Positions 1 through 11,817 of a DNA stretch of 64,000 bases are shown here, one piece after another. The stretch's first letter is position 1. Every line of letters begins with the position of its first letter. The notes under the pieces were generated by a model, which was given only the letters and a program-made list of their open reading frames with translations, had not been told where the DNA came from and searched no databases. The DNA comes from Malachius bipustulatus (taxonomy: Eukaryota; Arthropoda; Insecta; Coleoptera; Melyridae): positions 42,252,162-42,316,161 of the forward strand of contig OU342637.1 in NCBI GenBank assembly GCA_910589415.1, given 5' to 3'. The position numbers and the translations under genes are program-made.

Positions 1-35
1 ACTATAAAAGAATAAACGAATTGTTTGGAGTCGCA

Positions 36-216
36 GAGCCTGGGCCGCTATCGCGGCGGGGGGTCAAAGAATGCTACTAAAAAAGAATAAACGAATTGTT
101 AGGAGTCGCAGAGCCTGGGCCGTTAACGCGGTGGGCAAGAGAGAGAGAGAGAGAGAGGGGGAGGGGACGGTGCGACTAAAAAAGATTTAACGAACGTGGT
201 GTCGCGGAGCCTGGGC
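36..216. repeat. Minisatellite tail, start of copy 1
   Basis: Three copies of the GAGCCTGGGCCG core (near 36, 109 and 207), the first two followed by the palindromic CGCGG part and a GA-rich run. This is the same array that fills 4990-6490, and 1-216 corresponds to 6274-6490. The window therefore starts inside an array that probably continues to the left. Confidence 0.8.
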
Positions 217-3200
217 CGTTTGTCAGTTTGTCTTTTTCGCTCTTATTTTCCGAGAAAATGGCGTCCAAATATCAGATTATATGGTAAAACATTGGAAAAC
301 GGGCGTTTCGAACAAAGGAAATAATTTTTTTTTAACTCTTAAAATCAAAATTTCGATCAATTTGTAATTTTGACGTAACAAAGAAACTCAAAATTACGAT
401 CCTATTGTGAGAAAAAAACAAAAAGAAAATTTAAAGTGTCACTTATCAAACGTCAAAATCGAAAGTAATTGAAAAACATAATTTTTCTCTGTAACAAAAT
501 TTATTATGATGGCTGTGTAATTTGTGGTTGAGATAATTTTTGCCGTTTTCAAATTGAAGAGAATACCCGCAATTCGAACCTGACCGTGAAAAAAAATGAC
601 AAAACAATCGAAAGTGTCAAATAAAAAATGCCAAATGCGAAAAATCGTGAACGAACTCCTTTAGTTTTCAGCGAAAAAAATCGCTGTAACGTTAAAAGTC
701 GCGATACAATTTTTTTTTGAAATTCAAAAAGAAAGGCATTATCCTTAACTTGAACGTGGTCGTGAAAAAAACTCGAAAAAAAATACGAAAATGCGACTTT
801 TTAAACGTCAAAGTCCAAAGATTGGGAGCGAAAATCGGCCATTTTCGAAAATTCACAGCGTCGCCATTTTGGAAATGTAGGCGACAAAAATTGAGAATTC
901 CGACAGACCAACTCTTCTACTACCCTGCTAAAATGATCCTCGAGTTCTGATGTACGGAAATTACAGAGAAAAAAAATTCGAAAACATAGCTGATTTTCAT
1001 TGATTTTGATCGAAAATCGTGAAGTTTTTGAACGTGAAATTGTACCGCTCGGACATTTTTGACCGTAACTTTGGCCACGTCGGTCGGGGAATGATCGAAA
1101 AGGTATCGACGTGTAGCTGAGAAACGGTTCTAGATTACTGAAAAATTTCATCGCAATTGACGTAACCGTCTGTCACCTATAAGATGTCAAAGTCGATTTT
1201 TCTAAATTTTTTTTGCGAATTTTCAAAAGCGTCTGTAGCGGCCATTTTGGAAAATTTTTCGATCGCAATTCAACGTTACGCTTCTCATCGACGAACTCTG
1301 TCGACCGAAAAAAAAATATTCCAAAAAACTTTCACCGTTCCGGAGAAAACGACGAAACAATTTTTGATCAAAAAAATTCATAGGCTCTACCATTCAAATT
1401 TTTGATAAAAAATTTCAAAAAATAGAAACGGCTGAAATTCGCAGCTTGGCACGTCGGGAGCGCGTTGAATTCAGATCCGAAATCCGTTTTTCGTTTGCGT
1501 GCATATTTCCGTAGAAAATGGCGTCCAAATGTCAGGTTTTGCTGAAATTTGGCAAACACGACCGAGGAAATAATTTTCGCCGATTCGGAAAATCAAGATG
1601 GCGGAAATTTTGTAATTTTACCGGAACGAAAAAACTCCGAGCTACGACACCCTCACGAAATGTTTTTGAAAAAAGAATTGAAACTGTCATTTAAAAAATG
1701 TCAAAATTGAAAAGTTGGAAAAAATCGGAAAAAGACACGTGTTTTTGCACACACAAAAAATTAGATAAAATCGAAGAATCAAGATGGCGGCCAGATTTTG
1801 GTTTCTTCGTACAGGCAAAATGTGCAGCAATGACATATTGATGCAAGAGGCACCGGAAAAAACCACAACTGTCATTTTTCAAACGTCAAATTCGAAATTT
1901 TTTCAAAAAAAATCGGCCATTTTGAAACGCTCGTAGCTCCGCCATTTTTGAAAAAACCGCGCGACCGAATGGTAACACGATGTTTCTGCGTGCTTTGTCT
2001 ATCGCTGGTAGTTGAGTTGGTTTCGATATCACTTATAGTTTGTATACAGGAAGGTTTAGAAAATTGCTCCGAAATTTGTATTTTCAGTTTAAAACGGCAA
2101 AAAAGCTATTGTCTCCATTCAACTAAATCAGCCGCCATTTTGTTAAAAACAACCGGACAGAGTTGGCAGATACATCAAAATGACGGAAATACATGTGGCC
2201 TTGACATGCCGTTGCAAATTTTTCGAAATGTCAATTTTTAGAAACGTCAAAGTCGAAATTACGTCAAAAAAGTCGGCCATTTTGAAACGCCAGTAACTCC
2301 GACATTTTCTGAGAAACGTGTATAGACTGGACACACCAACATGTTACTACATGCTTTGACTATCTGCGGAAGCAATTTTTGTTCAAATTTCGCGGATATT
2401 TTCGACGCGGTAAGTTTTTTAAGATGGCGTTGATTTCGCATTTTCTTCTCAAAAAATCACGAAAATAAGTGTGTTTTTTCGGACGCGATCTTTAATAATT
2501 GTCAAACGGAACGTCGGAATTGTTTCGCTTGAATACCGACGGATAGGCAGGAGAATTATCTTTCGGCACACCAAGTTTGACGTTTGTCGTACTCGCCGTC
2601 TGTCATTTATGAACTGTCAAAGTCAAAATTTGCATTTTTTTCATCGGCCATTTTAAAGTCGCGGTAGAACGGCCATTTTGTAAGATATCAATATCAAATA
2701 TAGCCTACGGACTGCGTACATGTTTCGACTATGCGAACCCTGTAACCGCAAGTCTCTGTGCCAGGTATCTTCAGAGGAGATAGACCCCCCGTAAACGTCT
2801 ACAAAAAACTATACCGTCAAGTTTGATCCGCCATCTTGGAAAAACTGTCAAACATTTAAACCTCGGAACGCTTATTTTGGAGAGCTGTACACGTCATTTG
2901 ATGATCCCGATAAAAATTTTCGAAAAATTTCACACACTAACTTTCCCGCGCCATCTTGATTTTTTGCGGTAGTCAAAAAACGCACTTTTCGCGATTTTCG
3001 CAAATTTCCGAGTGTTTTTCGAAAAACGATCAATAATAACTTTTGCGAGAATTATCGGAACGGTTTCCTTGTGGTACCGTCGGGTAGCCAAGATATGGGT
3101 AAACATTCACACCGAGTTTGGTCTCTATCGATGTCACCGTCTGTCATTTGCAAACTGTCAAAGTTGACTTTTCTTTTTTTTTCGTCGGCCATTTTCAAAT

Positions 3201-3459
3201 TGCTCTAAAGCGGCCATTTTTGAAGATTTCAATATCAAATATAGCCTACGGACTGCTTCCATGTGTCGACTATGCGAACCCGGTAACCGCCAGTCTCGGC
3301 GACCGGTATCTTCAGAGGAGATAGCCCCCCCGATTTGCCCTACGCGAAAAAAAAAATTTGCAAACGTTTTTGCGCCGACCGCCATTTTGTCCAAACCAAC
3401 TGTCGGAGAAACGTCGGGTAATTTATTTGGGACTCTATTAACGGAGACCTTTCCGAATC

Positions 3460-3830
3460 TGCGAGAAAAAATCCGATCGGAGGCATCGACCGTTTCACGC
3501 GATTTTTCGAAAATCGCGTTACGGCAAAATCGCGTTAAAAAACGCGTTTTTCGCGTTTTCTCAAGTCGCGCGCGAGATTTTCGCGTTTTTTTTCGCGCCA
3601 ATTTTTTTCGCGCCGTCGAACGCGATCGATCGGTGCGGGTCTCGTGAAAAACACGGCGGCCATTTTGTCTGGGCGGTTTTTCGACATTTACGGGACACCC
3701 TGTATGTTTTTTGAAAATTTTTTCGCGGAATCGCGTTTTCGACGTCGAGACGCTTCCAAAATGTCCGCACGTGTGAGAATCGTTGCGCGCTAACGCGCGG
3801 CTCCGCTGTCCCACTTTTGACATATGTCAG
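3460..3830. other. CpG/TCGCG-dense segment of the long repeat
   Basis: Very high density of CG dinucleotides in TCGCG, CGCGTT and GCGCG contexts, in an otherwise AT-rich window. The same segment recurs at about 9740-10100. It contains one GGGACACCCTGTATG sequence (3689-3703) like the ends of TA-flanked inverted-repeat elements elsewhere in the window. No coding function is recognisable. Confidence 0.6.
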
Positions 3831-4599
3831 AAATGTCAAATTTGACACGCGCGTTTTTTCCGCGCATCCTTTGCGGTCACGGTCGCGCGGCCAGTTTTGC
3901 TTCGTTTGCGCGTCCGCGTTTTCGGGGAATTTTTTTTTGGAGCTCGGAAAAGGTCGGGAAAAATCGGAACCGCTCGTAAAACATCGGAAAACTTCTGAAA
4001 CGGATAAATCCACAAACCCGACCCGTTTACGACGTACCGTTCTCGAGTTATAGCGTTTCGAAATTTATCGAGATTTAGAACCGAGAAAAAACGAAAAAAA
4101 AGCCTTTTTCTAAATAACCTCGCGACGGTCGGTCACAGCGCCGCGAAACTTTCAGCAATTAAAGACCGAGTAAATTTCGACACGACCGAAGAAAAACGAC
4201 GCGATTTCCTCGTACCGTTCGGCCGTGACAGAATTCCGCCCTTTATGCCGCCCTCAGAATTTTGGCCGCCCCCCGACCGCCCTTTTCAAACTCCCCTTTC
4301 CCGCGCGCACCCGGGACACGCGTGCGTTTTCCCCTGCGCGCCTTTTTAAAAAAGTGACATTTGACAGCTGTCAAAAGTGCCAGAACTGTCAACGGTTTTT
4401 TTTCGCTCCCCGGCCGCACATTTTAGCCCCCCTCCCGAAAAACGTAAAAGAAACAAAAGAAAAACGCCCCTTCACCTCGAAAAACCCGTTTGAAAAAATC
4501 GAAAAAACGTCAAAAAATTTTTCCCTCCCAAACGTCGACATTTTTTTTCAAAACTCGAAAATTCCCCCCGCAACCCCTCCAAAACCTTCCGCAAACACG

Positions 4600-4990
4600 A
4601 AGGTCGCATGGAATAGTATTACCCCGTTTCTGACTAGTACTGTGGCTTAGGGTTATGGTTGAGTTCGTTAAGGGGGTAAAGGGGGGCATGAGGAAAGTGG
4701 TGCTGAAGTTTGGCAGGGGGTAACGGGGCGAAAAAAAAATTTCAAAGGTTGCGTGAATAGTTAAAACTTTTATAAATAAATATTTTTTTTATATAAATAA
4801 ATCGTTGTGTATGAATAGTATTAATTCTTTTTTCAAATAAATACTTTATCCTTTTACTTTTACCTTTCTTCGGTTGTTGTAATAAATAATATCGAAAGCA
4901 GGGAAAGGGAAAGGGGGAGGGGGCAGAGAAAGAAGATTAAATGAAAAAGGAAAAGTAAAAAAGTAAAAAAAAGTGATTGAAAAAAGTTAA
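4600..4990. other. AT-rich spacer, no gene seen
   Basis: This spacer joins copy 1 to the minisatellite. It holds G-rich tracts near 4670-4735 and 4905-4925 and AT-rich sequence between them. No ORF or recognisable element was found. The equivalent of this stretch is absent after copy 2, where sequence beyond about 10870 is unrelated. Confidence 0.5.
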
Positions 4991-5095
4991 GAGTTAAAAA
5001 AAAGAGAGATGAGCAGTGCGAGAAAAAATAGTTAATGAACGTGGGGTTTCTGAGCCTGGGCCGCTAACGCGGCGGGCAAGAGAGAGAGAGAGAGA

Positions 5096-5113
5096 GGGGG
5101 GGGGGGGGGGGGG
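5096..5113 (+). repeat. 18-G homopolymer
   Basis: Uninterrupted run of 18 G following a GA repeat. It could form a G-quadruplex, and its length could also be affected by sequencing error. Confidence 0.85.
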
Positions 5114-5264
5114 AGCAGTGCAACTAAAAAAGAGTGAACGATAGTGGGGTCGCGGAGCCTGGACCGCTAATGCGGCGGGCATGTGTGTGACTGAAAAAAG
5201 TTAACGAACGTGGAATCGCGGAGCCAGGGCCGCTAACGCGGCGGGAGAAAGAGAAAGAGATAGG

Positions 5265-5267
<3 letters not shown>

Positions 5268-5340
<73 letters not shown>
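5268..5340 (+). repeat. (GA)n microsatellite
   Basis: About 70 bp of pure GA dinucleotide repeat, the longest in the window, inside the minisatellite array. GAGAG is the core of GAF/Psq binding sites in Drosophila; whether it acts that way here is unknown. Confidence 0.9.
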
Positions 5341-5342
<2 letters not shown>

Positions 5343-6273
5343 AAGAGAGAGAGAGAGAGATGAGAAAAAAGAGTGAGAGAGGGAAAAAGAGAGAGAGAGA
5401 GATGAGAAAAAAAGAGTGAGGGAATTTAGGTGTCGCGGAGCCTGGGCCGCTAACGCGGCGGGCATGTGTGTGACTGAAAAAAGTTAACGAACGTGGAATC
5501 GCGGAGCCTGGGCCGCTAACGCGGCGGGATAGAGAGAAAGAGAGGGAGAGAGAGAGATAGAGAGAGAAGGAAAGAGAGAGAGGGAAAGAGAAAGAAAGAG
5601 AGATGAGAAGTGCGATTAAAAAAAAAAATGAGGGAATGAGGGGTCGCGGAGCCTGGGCCGCTAACGCGGCGGGCATATGTGTGACTAAAAAAGTTAACGA
5701 ACGTGGAATCGCGGAGCCTGGGCCGCTAACGCGGCGGGATAGAGAGAAAGAGAGGGAGAGAGAGAGATAGAGAGAGAAGGGAAAAGAGAGAGGGAAAGAG
5801 AAAGAAAGAGAGATGAGAAGTGCGATTTAAAAAAAATGAGGGAATGAGGGGTCGCGGAGCCTGGGCCGCTAACGCGGCGGGCATATGTGTGTGACTAAAA
5901 AAGGTAACGAACGTGGAATCGCGGAGCCTGGGCCGCTGACGCGGCGGGGTAGAGAGAAAGAGAGGGAGAGAGAGAGATAGAGAGAGAAGGAAAGAGAGAG
6001 AGGGAAAGAGAAAGAAAGAGAGATGAGAAGTGCGATTTAAAAAAAAAATGAGGGAATGAGGGGTCGCGGAGCCTGGGCCGCTAACGCGGCGGGCATATGT
6101 GTGACTAAAAAAGGTAACGAACGTGGAATCGCGGAGCCTGGGCCGCTAACGCGGCGGGATAGAGAGAAAGAGAGAGAGAGAAAGGGTTGAACATTTCGAC
6201 TAAAAAAGAGTAAACGAATTGTTTGGAGTCGCAGAGCCTGGGCCGCTATCGCGGCGGGGGGTCAGAGAGTGCG

Positions 6274-9200
6274 ACTATAAAAGAATAAACGAATTGTTTG
6301 GAGTCGCAGAGCCTGGGCCGCTATCGCGGCGGGGGGGTCAAAGAATGCTACTAAAAAAGAATAAACGAATTGTTAGGAGTCGCAGAGCCTGGGCCGTTAA
6401 CGCGGTGGGCAAGAGAGAGAGAGAGAGAGAGGGGGAGGGGACGGTGCGACTAAAAAAGATTTAACGAACGTGGTGTCGCGGAGCCTGGGCCGTTTGTCAG
6501 TTTGTCTTTTTCGCTCTTATTTTCCGAGAAAATGGCGTCCAAATATCAGATTATATGGTAAAACATTGGAAAACGGGCGTTTCGAACAAAGGAAATAATT
6601 TTTTTTTAACTCTAAAAATCAAAATGGCGGTCAACTTGTAATTTTGACGTAACAAAAAAACTCAAAATCACGGTCCTATTGTGAGGAAAAAGCAAAAAAA
6701 AAATTTTAAGTGTCACTTCTCAAACGTCAAAATCAAAAGTAATTGAAAAACATCATTTTTTCACTGTAACAAAATTTATTATGGTGGCTGTGTAATTTGT
6801 GGTTGAGATAATTTTTGCCGTTTTTCAAATTGAAGAGAGTACCCGCGATTCGAACCTGACCGTGAAAAAAGAATGACAAAACAATCGAAAGTGTCAAATA
6901 AAAAATGCCAAATGCGAAAAATCGTGAACGAACTCCTTTATTTTTCAGCGAAAAAAATCGCTGTGACGTTAAAAGTCGCGATACAATTTTTTTTTGAAAT
7001 TCAAAAAGAAAGGCATTATCCTTTACTTGAACGTGGTCGTAAAAAAAACTCGAAAAAAAAAACGAAAATGCGACTTTTTAAACGTCAAAGTCCAAAGATT
7101 GGGAGCGAAAATCGGTCATTTTCGAAAATTCACAGCGTCGCCATTTTGGAAATTTAAGCGACAAAAATTGAGAATTCCGACAGACCAACTCTTCTACTAC
7201 CCTGCTAAAATGATCCTCGAGTCCTGATGTACGGAAATTACCGAGAAAAAAAATTCGAAAACATAGCTGATTTTCATTGATTTTGGTCGAAAATCGTGAA
7301 GTTTTTGAACGTGAAATTGTACCGCTCGGACATTTTTGACCGTAACTTTGGCCACGTCGGTCGGGGAATGATCGAAAAGGTATCGACGTGTAGCTGAGAA
7401 ACGGTTCTTAAAGACTGCAAAATTTCATCGCAATTGACGTAACCGTCTGTCACCTATAAGATGTCAAAGTCGATTTTTTAAAATTTTTTTTGCGAATTTT
7501 CAAAAGCGTCTGTAGCGGCCATTTTGGAAAATTTTTCGATCGCAATTCAACGTTACGCTTCTCATCGACGAACTCTGTCGACCGAAAAAAAAATATTCCA
7601 AAAAACTTTCACCGTTCCGGAGAAAACGACGAAACAATTTGTGATCAAAAAAATTCATAGGCTCTACCATTCAAATTTTTGATAAAAAATTTCAAAAAAT
7701 AGAAACGGCTGAAATTCGCAGCTTGGCACGTCGGGAGCGCGTTTATCTCAGATCCGAAATCCGTTTTTCGTTTGCGTGCATATTTCCGGAGAAAATGGCG
7801 TCCAAATGTCAGGTTTTGCTGAAATTTGGCAAACACGACCGAGGAAATAATTTTCGCCGATTCGGAAAATCAAGATGGCGGAAATTTTGTAATTTTACCG
7901 AAACGAAAAAACTCCGAGCTACGACACCCTTACGAAATGTTTTTGAAAAAAGAATTGAAACTGTCATTTAAAAAATGTTAAAATTGAAAAGTTGGAAAAA
8001 ATCGGAAAAAGACACGTGTTTTTGCACACACAAAAAATTAGATAAAATCGAAGAATCAAGATGGCGGCCAGATTTTGGTTTCTTCGTACAGGCAAAATGT
8101 GCAGCAATGACATATTGATGCAAGAGACACCGGAAAAAATCGCAACTGTCATTTTTCAAACGTCAAACTCGAAATTTTTTCAAAAAAAATCGGCCATTTT
8201 GAAACGCTCGTAGCTCCGCCATTTTTGAAAAAACCGCGCGAACGAATGGTAACACGATGTTTCTGCGTGCTTTGTCTATCGCTGGTAGTTGAGTTGGCTT
8301 CGATATCACTTATAGTTTGTATACAGGAAGGTTTAGAAAATTGCTCCGAAATTTGTATTTTCAGTTTAAAACGGCAAAAAAGCTATTGTCTCCGTTCAAC
8401 TAAATCAGCCGCCATTTTGTTAAAAACAACCGGACAGAGTTGGCAGATACATCAAAATGAGGGAAATACATGTGGCCTTGACATGCCGTTGCAAGTTTTT
8501 CGAAATGTCAATTTTTAGAAACGTCAAAGTCGAAATTACGTCAAAAAAGTCGGCCATTTTGAAACGCCCGTAACTTTGACATTTTCTGAGAAACGTGTAT
8601 ATACTGGACACACCAACATGTTACTACATGCTTTGACTATCTGCGGAAGCAATTTTTGTTCAAATTTCGCGGATATTTTCGACGCGGTAAGTTTTTTAAG
8701 ATGGCGTTGATTTCGCATTTTCTTCTCAAAAAATCACGAAAATAAGTGTGTTTTTTCGGACGCGATCTTTAATAATTGTCAAACGGAACGTCGGAATCGT
8801 TTCGCTTGAGTACCGACGGATAGGCAGGAGAATTATCTTTCGGTACACCAAGTTTGACGTTTGTCGTACTCGCCGTCTGTCATTTATGAACTGTCAAAGT
8901 CAAAATTTGCATTTTTTTCATCGGCCATTTTAAAGTCGCGGTAGAACGGCCATTTTGTAAGATATCAATATCAGATATAGCCTACGGACTGCGTACATGT
9001 TTCGACTATGCGAACCTTGTAACCGCAAGTCTCTGTGCCAGGTATCTTCAGAGGAGATAGACCCCCCGTAAACGTCTACAAAAAACTCGACCGTCAACTT
9101 TGATCCGCCATCTTGAAAAAACTGTCAAACATTGAAACCTCGGAACGCTTATTTTGGAGAGCTGTACGCGTCGTTTGATGATCCCGGTAAAAATTTTCGA

Positions 9201-10870
9201 AAATTTTCACACACTAACTTTCCCGCGCCATCTTGATTTTTTGCTGTAGTCAAAAAACGCACTTTTCGCGATTTTCGCCAATTTCCGAGTGTTTTTCGAA
9301 AAACGATCAATAATAACTTTTGCGAGAATTATCGGAACGGTTTCCTTGTGGTACCGTCGGGTAGCCAAGATATGGGTAAACATTCACACCGAGTTTGGTC
9401 TCTATTGATGTCACCGTCTGTCATTTGCAAACTGTCAAAGTTGACTTTTCTTTTTTTTTCGTCGGCCATTTTCAAATTGCTCTAAAGCGGCCATTTTTGA
9501 AGATTTCAATATCAAATATAGCCTACGGACTGCTTCCATGTGTCGACTATGCGAACCCGGTAACCGCCAGTCTCGGCGACCGGTATCTTCAGAGGAGATA
9601 GCCCCCCCGATTTGCTCTACGCGAAAAAAAAATTTTGCAAACGTTTTTGCGCCGACCGCCATTTTGTCCAAACCAACTGTCGGAGAAACGTCCGGTAATT
9701 TATTTGGGACTCTAATAACGGAGACCTTTCCGAATCTGCGAGAAAAAATCCGATCGGAGGCATCGACCGTTTCACGCGATTTTTCGAAAATCGCGTTACG
9801 GCAAAATCGCGTTAAAAACGCGTTTTTCGCGTTTTCTCAAGTCGCGCGCGAGATTTTCGCGTTTTTTTCGCGCTCATTTTTTTCGCGCCGTCGAACGCGA
9901 TCGATCGGTACGGGTCTCGTGAAAAACACGGCGGCCATTTTGTCTGGGCGGTTTTTCGACATTTACGGGACACCCTGTATGTTTTTTGAAAATTTTTTCG
10001 CGGAATCGCGTTTCCGACGTCGAGACGCTTCCAAAATGGCCGCACGTGTGAGAATCGTTGCGCGCTAACGCGCGGCTCCGCTGTCCCACTTTTGACATCT
10101 GTCAGAAATGTCAAATTTGACGGGCGCGTTTTTTCCGCGCATCCTTTGCGGTCACGGTCGCGCGGTCAGTTTTGCTTCGTTCGAGCGTCCGCGTTTTCGG
10201 GGAATTTTTGTTTGGAGCTCGGAAAAGGTCGGGAAAAATCGGAAGCGCTCGTAAAACATCGGAAAACTTCGGAAACGGATAAATCCACAAACCCGACCCG
10301 TTTACGACGAACCGTTCTCGAGTTATAGCGTTTCGAAATTTATCGAAATTTAGAACCGAGAAAAAACGAAAAAAAAGCCTTTTCCTCAATAACCTCGCAA
10401 CGGTCTGTCACAACGCCGCGAAACTTTCAGCAGTTGAAGAGGGAGTGGATTCCGGCGAAATTTGCGAAAACGGGACTTTTTCGTCAAACCGTTTGACGGT
10501 GACAGATTTCCGCCCTTTCCGCCGCCCCCGGAATTTTGGCCGCCCCCCGACCGCCCTTTTCAAACTCCCCTTTTTTGCGCGCACCCGGGCCGCCCCTCCT
10601 TTTCCCCCTGCGCGCCTTTTTAAAAAAGTGACATTTGACAGCTGTCGAAAGTGCCAAAACTGTCAACGGTTTTTTCGCGCTCCCCGGCCACATAGCGTAG
10701 CCCCCTAGCCGAAAAACGTAAAACGAACCCGAAAAAAACACCCCTTCACCCCGGAAAACCGGATCGAAAAAAACGCGAAAAACGTCGAAAAACCCTTCTC
10801 CCCTCAAACGTCGACATTTTCAAGAAAAACCGAAAAATTCGCACGGCAACCTAGCGAAAAAGCGAAAAAA
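6274..10870. repeat. Long non-coding repeat unit, copy 2
   Basis: Second copy of the unit at 1-4600, starting with the same irregular minisatellite units (6274-6490) and then the GCCATTTT-module body. Differences from copy 1 are few until about 10400, then increase across the last 450 bp, where the GC-rich tail (10500-10860) is more diverged and indel-rich. After about 10870 the sequence is unrelated to the copy 1 flank, so this is one end of the duplicated block. Confidence 0.8.
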
Positions 10871-11638
10871 CCTCTCTAGATTTTGACGTCTATTTGATCG
10901 CACGGCTTAGTATATTAGGCCTTTCCGATTATTCAAAAATTAGTGGGGGAGAATTGTAGTAACCTTTTAATATTTTAAGTTACCTTTGGAAGTTGTTTAT
11001 AAAATGTCAGTTGTTTTTGAGTAATTAAAAAAGTCAGATTAATGTAATTCCGAGTTCTGTGTTATAATTAATTTTCAAAGTTATTCAATACATTCAATAG
11101 CACTTCAATCACAACACTATCTATTCTGGCCAACCTTAAACAACCCCTGTTAGGCAGAAAACCCTGCGGCCGTGTTTGCATTAGAAAATAACCATCTATT
11201 TGAACCATTGTTCGCTGGCCACCGTGGTGGTAACTATTTACTTGATTTTTCATCATCATAATACAATAATAAATAATAGTAAAAATTATAAGTAACGCCA
11301 CCAGAACCAGCGGTATTCTTTTATTATAATTAATCGGACTCGACAGGTGGCGTTGACAGCTAGGTGACAACTCGCCCCCTGAGCTAGCCGTTTTCGCCTA
11401 ATCCACGCTCAGGCTCATGGTTCCGTGTGGCAAAACCCTTATAAAATGTGTTGAAAAAAATGGAGGCCCAGTAGAGCATTTTATTGTTAGATTTCTTGAT
11501 TTGCAACAGGTGTTTTATAAAATATTTGATGATGTTTCAAATGCGAATATTTCAGAAGCTTTTGAATTTAGGTATACGGTATGTTATATAAGTTATGCTT
11601 AGAATTTTACGAGGAATCGAAAAATAAATTCATATATA
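10871..11638. other. No gene recognised
   Basis: AT-rich sequence after the right end of the long repeat. An open frame on the minus strand (11068-11370) and one on the plus strand (11417-11602) match nothing I know and show no splice or start context that convinces me. Confidence 0.4.
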
Positions 11639-11817
11639 GGGTGATCCATTGAAAAAAAAATTAAATTTTTGGTTTTCCCTGTATACTGATCTACTTTCAA
11701 ATTTTTGTTACACGTATAAAAAAGTCTTTTTTAGCACCTACATAACCCCACTTTTAATTTTTTTGGGACACATGAAATAACAAAGTTAAAGGGGGGCGAC
11801 ATTATAATGAATCACCC
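11639..11817. mobile_element. Short inverted-repeat element (MITE-like)
   Basis: Ends are imperfect inverted repeats: GGGTGATCCATT at 11639 and AATGAATCACCC ending at 11817, with TA just outside the left end. About 179 bp, non-coding. The class is not certain. Confidence 0.55.

Larger units (their letters stand above)
1..4600. repeat. Long non-coding repeat unit, copy 1 (left-truncated by window)
   Basis: Matches 6274-10870 in direct orientation almost base for base (offset 6273 at the start, 6277 in the middle, about 6275 near the end), with only scattered substitutions and 1-2 base indels. Short ORFs occur in all frames but are not conserved as proteins between the copies and resemble nothing I know, so I read the unit as non-coding. 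It is built from degenerate modules with a TGTCA box, a GTCAAAGTC box and a GGCCATTTT box. By eye I count 13 GCCATTTT on the plus strand plus two AAAATGGC and several AAGATGGCG. Similarity to copy 2 fades near 4590. The unit could be a long-period satellite or a large non-coding mobile element. Confidence 0.8.
4990..6490. repeat. GC-palindrome/GA minisatellite array
   Basis: Fifteen copies of a core reading GAGCCTGGGCCGCTAACGCG followed by GCGGG, with CCGCTAACGCGG as an imperfect palindrome. Core positions near 5438, 5502, 5648, 5712, 5857, 5922, 6068 and 6132 alternate in spacing (about 64 then 146 bp). They form a higher-order repeat of about 210 bp in which a short linker (GTGTGACTAAAAAA type) alternates with a GA-rich linker. 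The units at the left edge and beyond 6180 are less regular. Open frames across the array are low-complexity translations of GA/CT repeats and are not genes. Confidence 0.9.

Noticed and set aside
717..4650. Many open frames of 60-220 codons in the long repeat, both strands
   Set aside because: They are overlapping, differ in start and length between the two copies, contain low-complexity Arg/Phe/Lys-rich sequence and match no family I know. Better explained as chance frames in repeat DNA.
4994..5676. Ser/Leu-rich and Pro-rich frames on the minus strand
   Set aside because: Direct translations of the CT/GA repeats and the GC palindrome array, not proteins.
1..10870. The 4.6-kb direct repeats as giant LTRs, or the 6.27-kb period as an rDNA spacer
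   Set aside because: No gag/pol lies between them, there are no TG/CA ends and no target duplication; no rRNA gene is recognisable in or near them.
11068..11602. Two open frames (minus 11068-11370, plus 11417-11602)
   Set aside because: No similarity, no convincing splice or promoter context.
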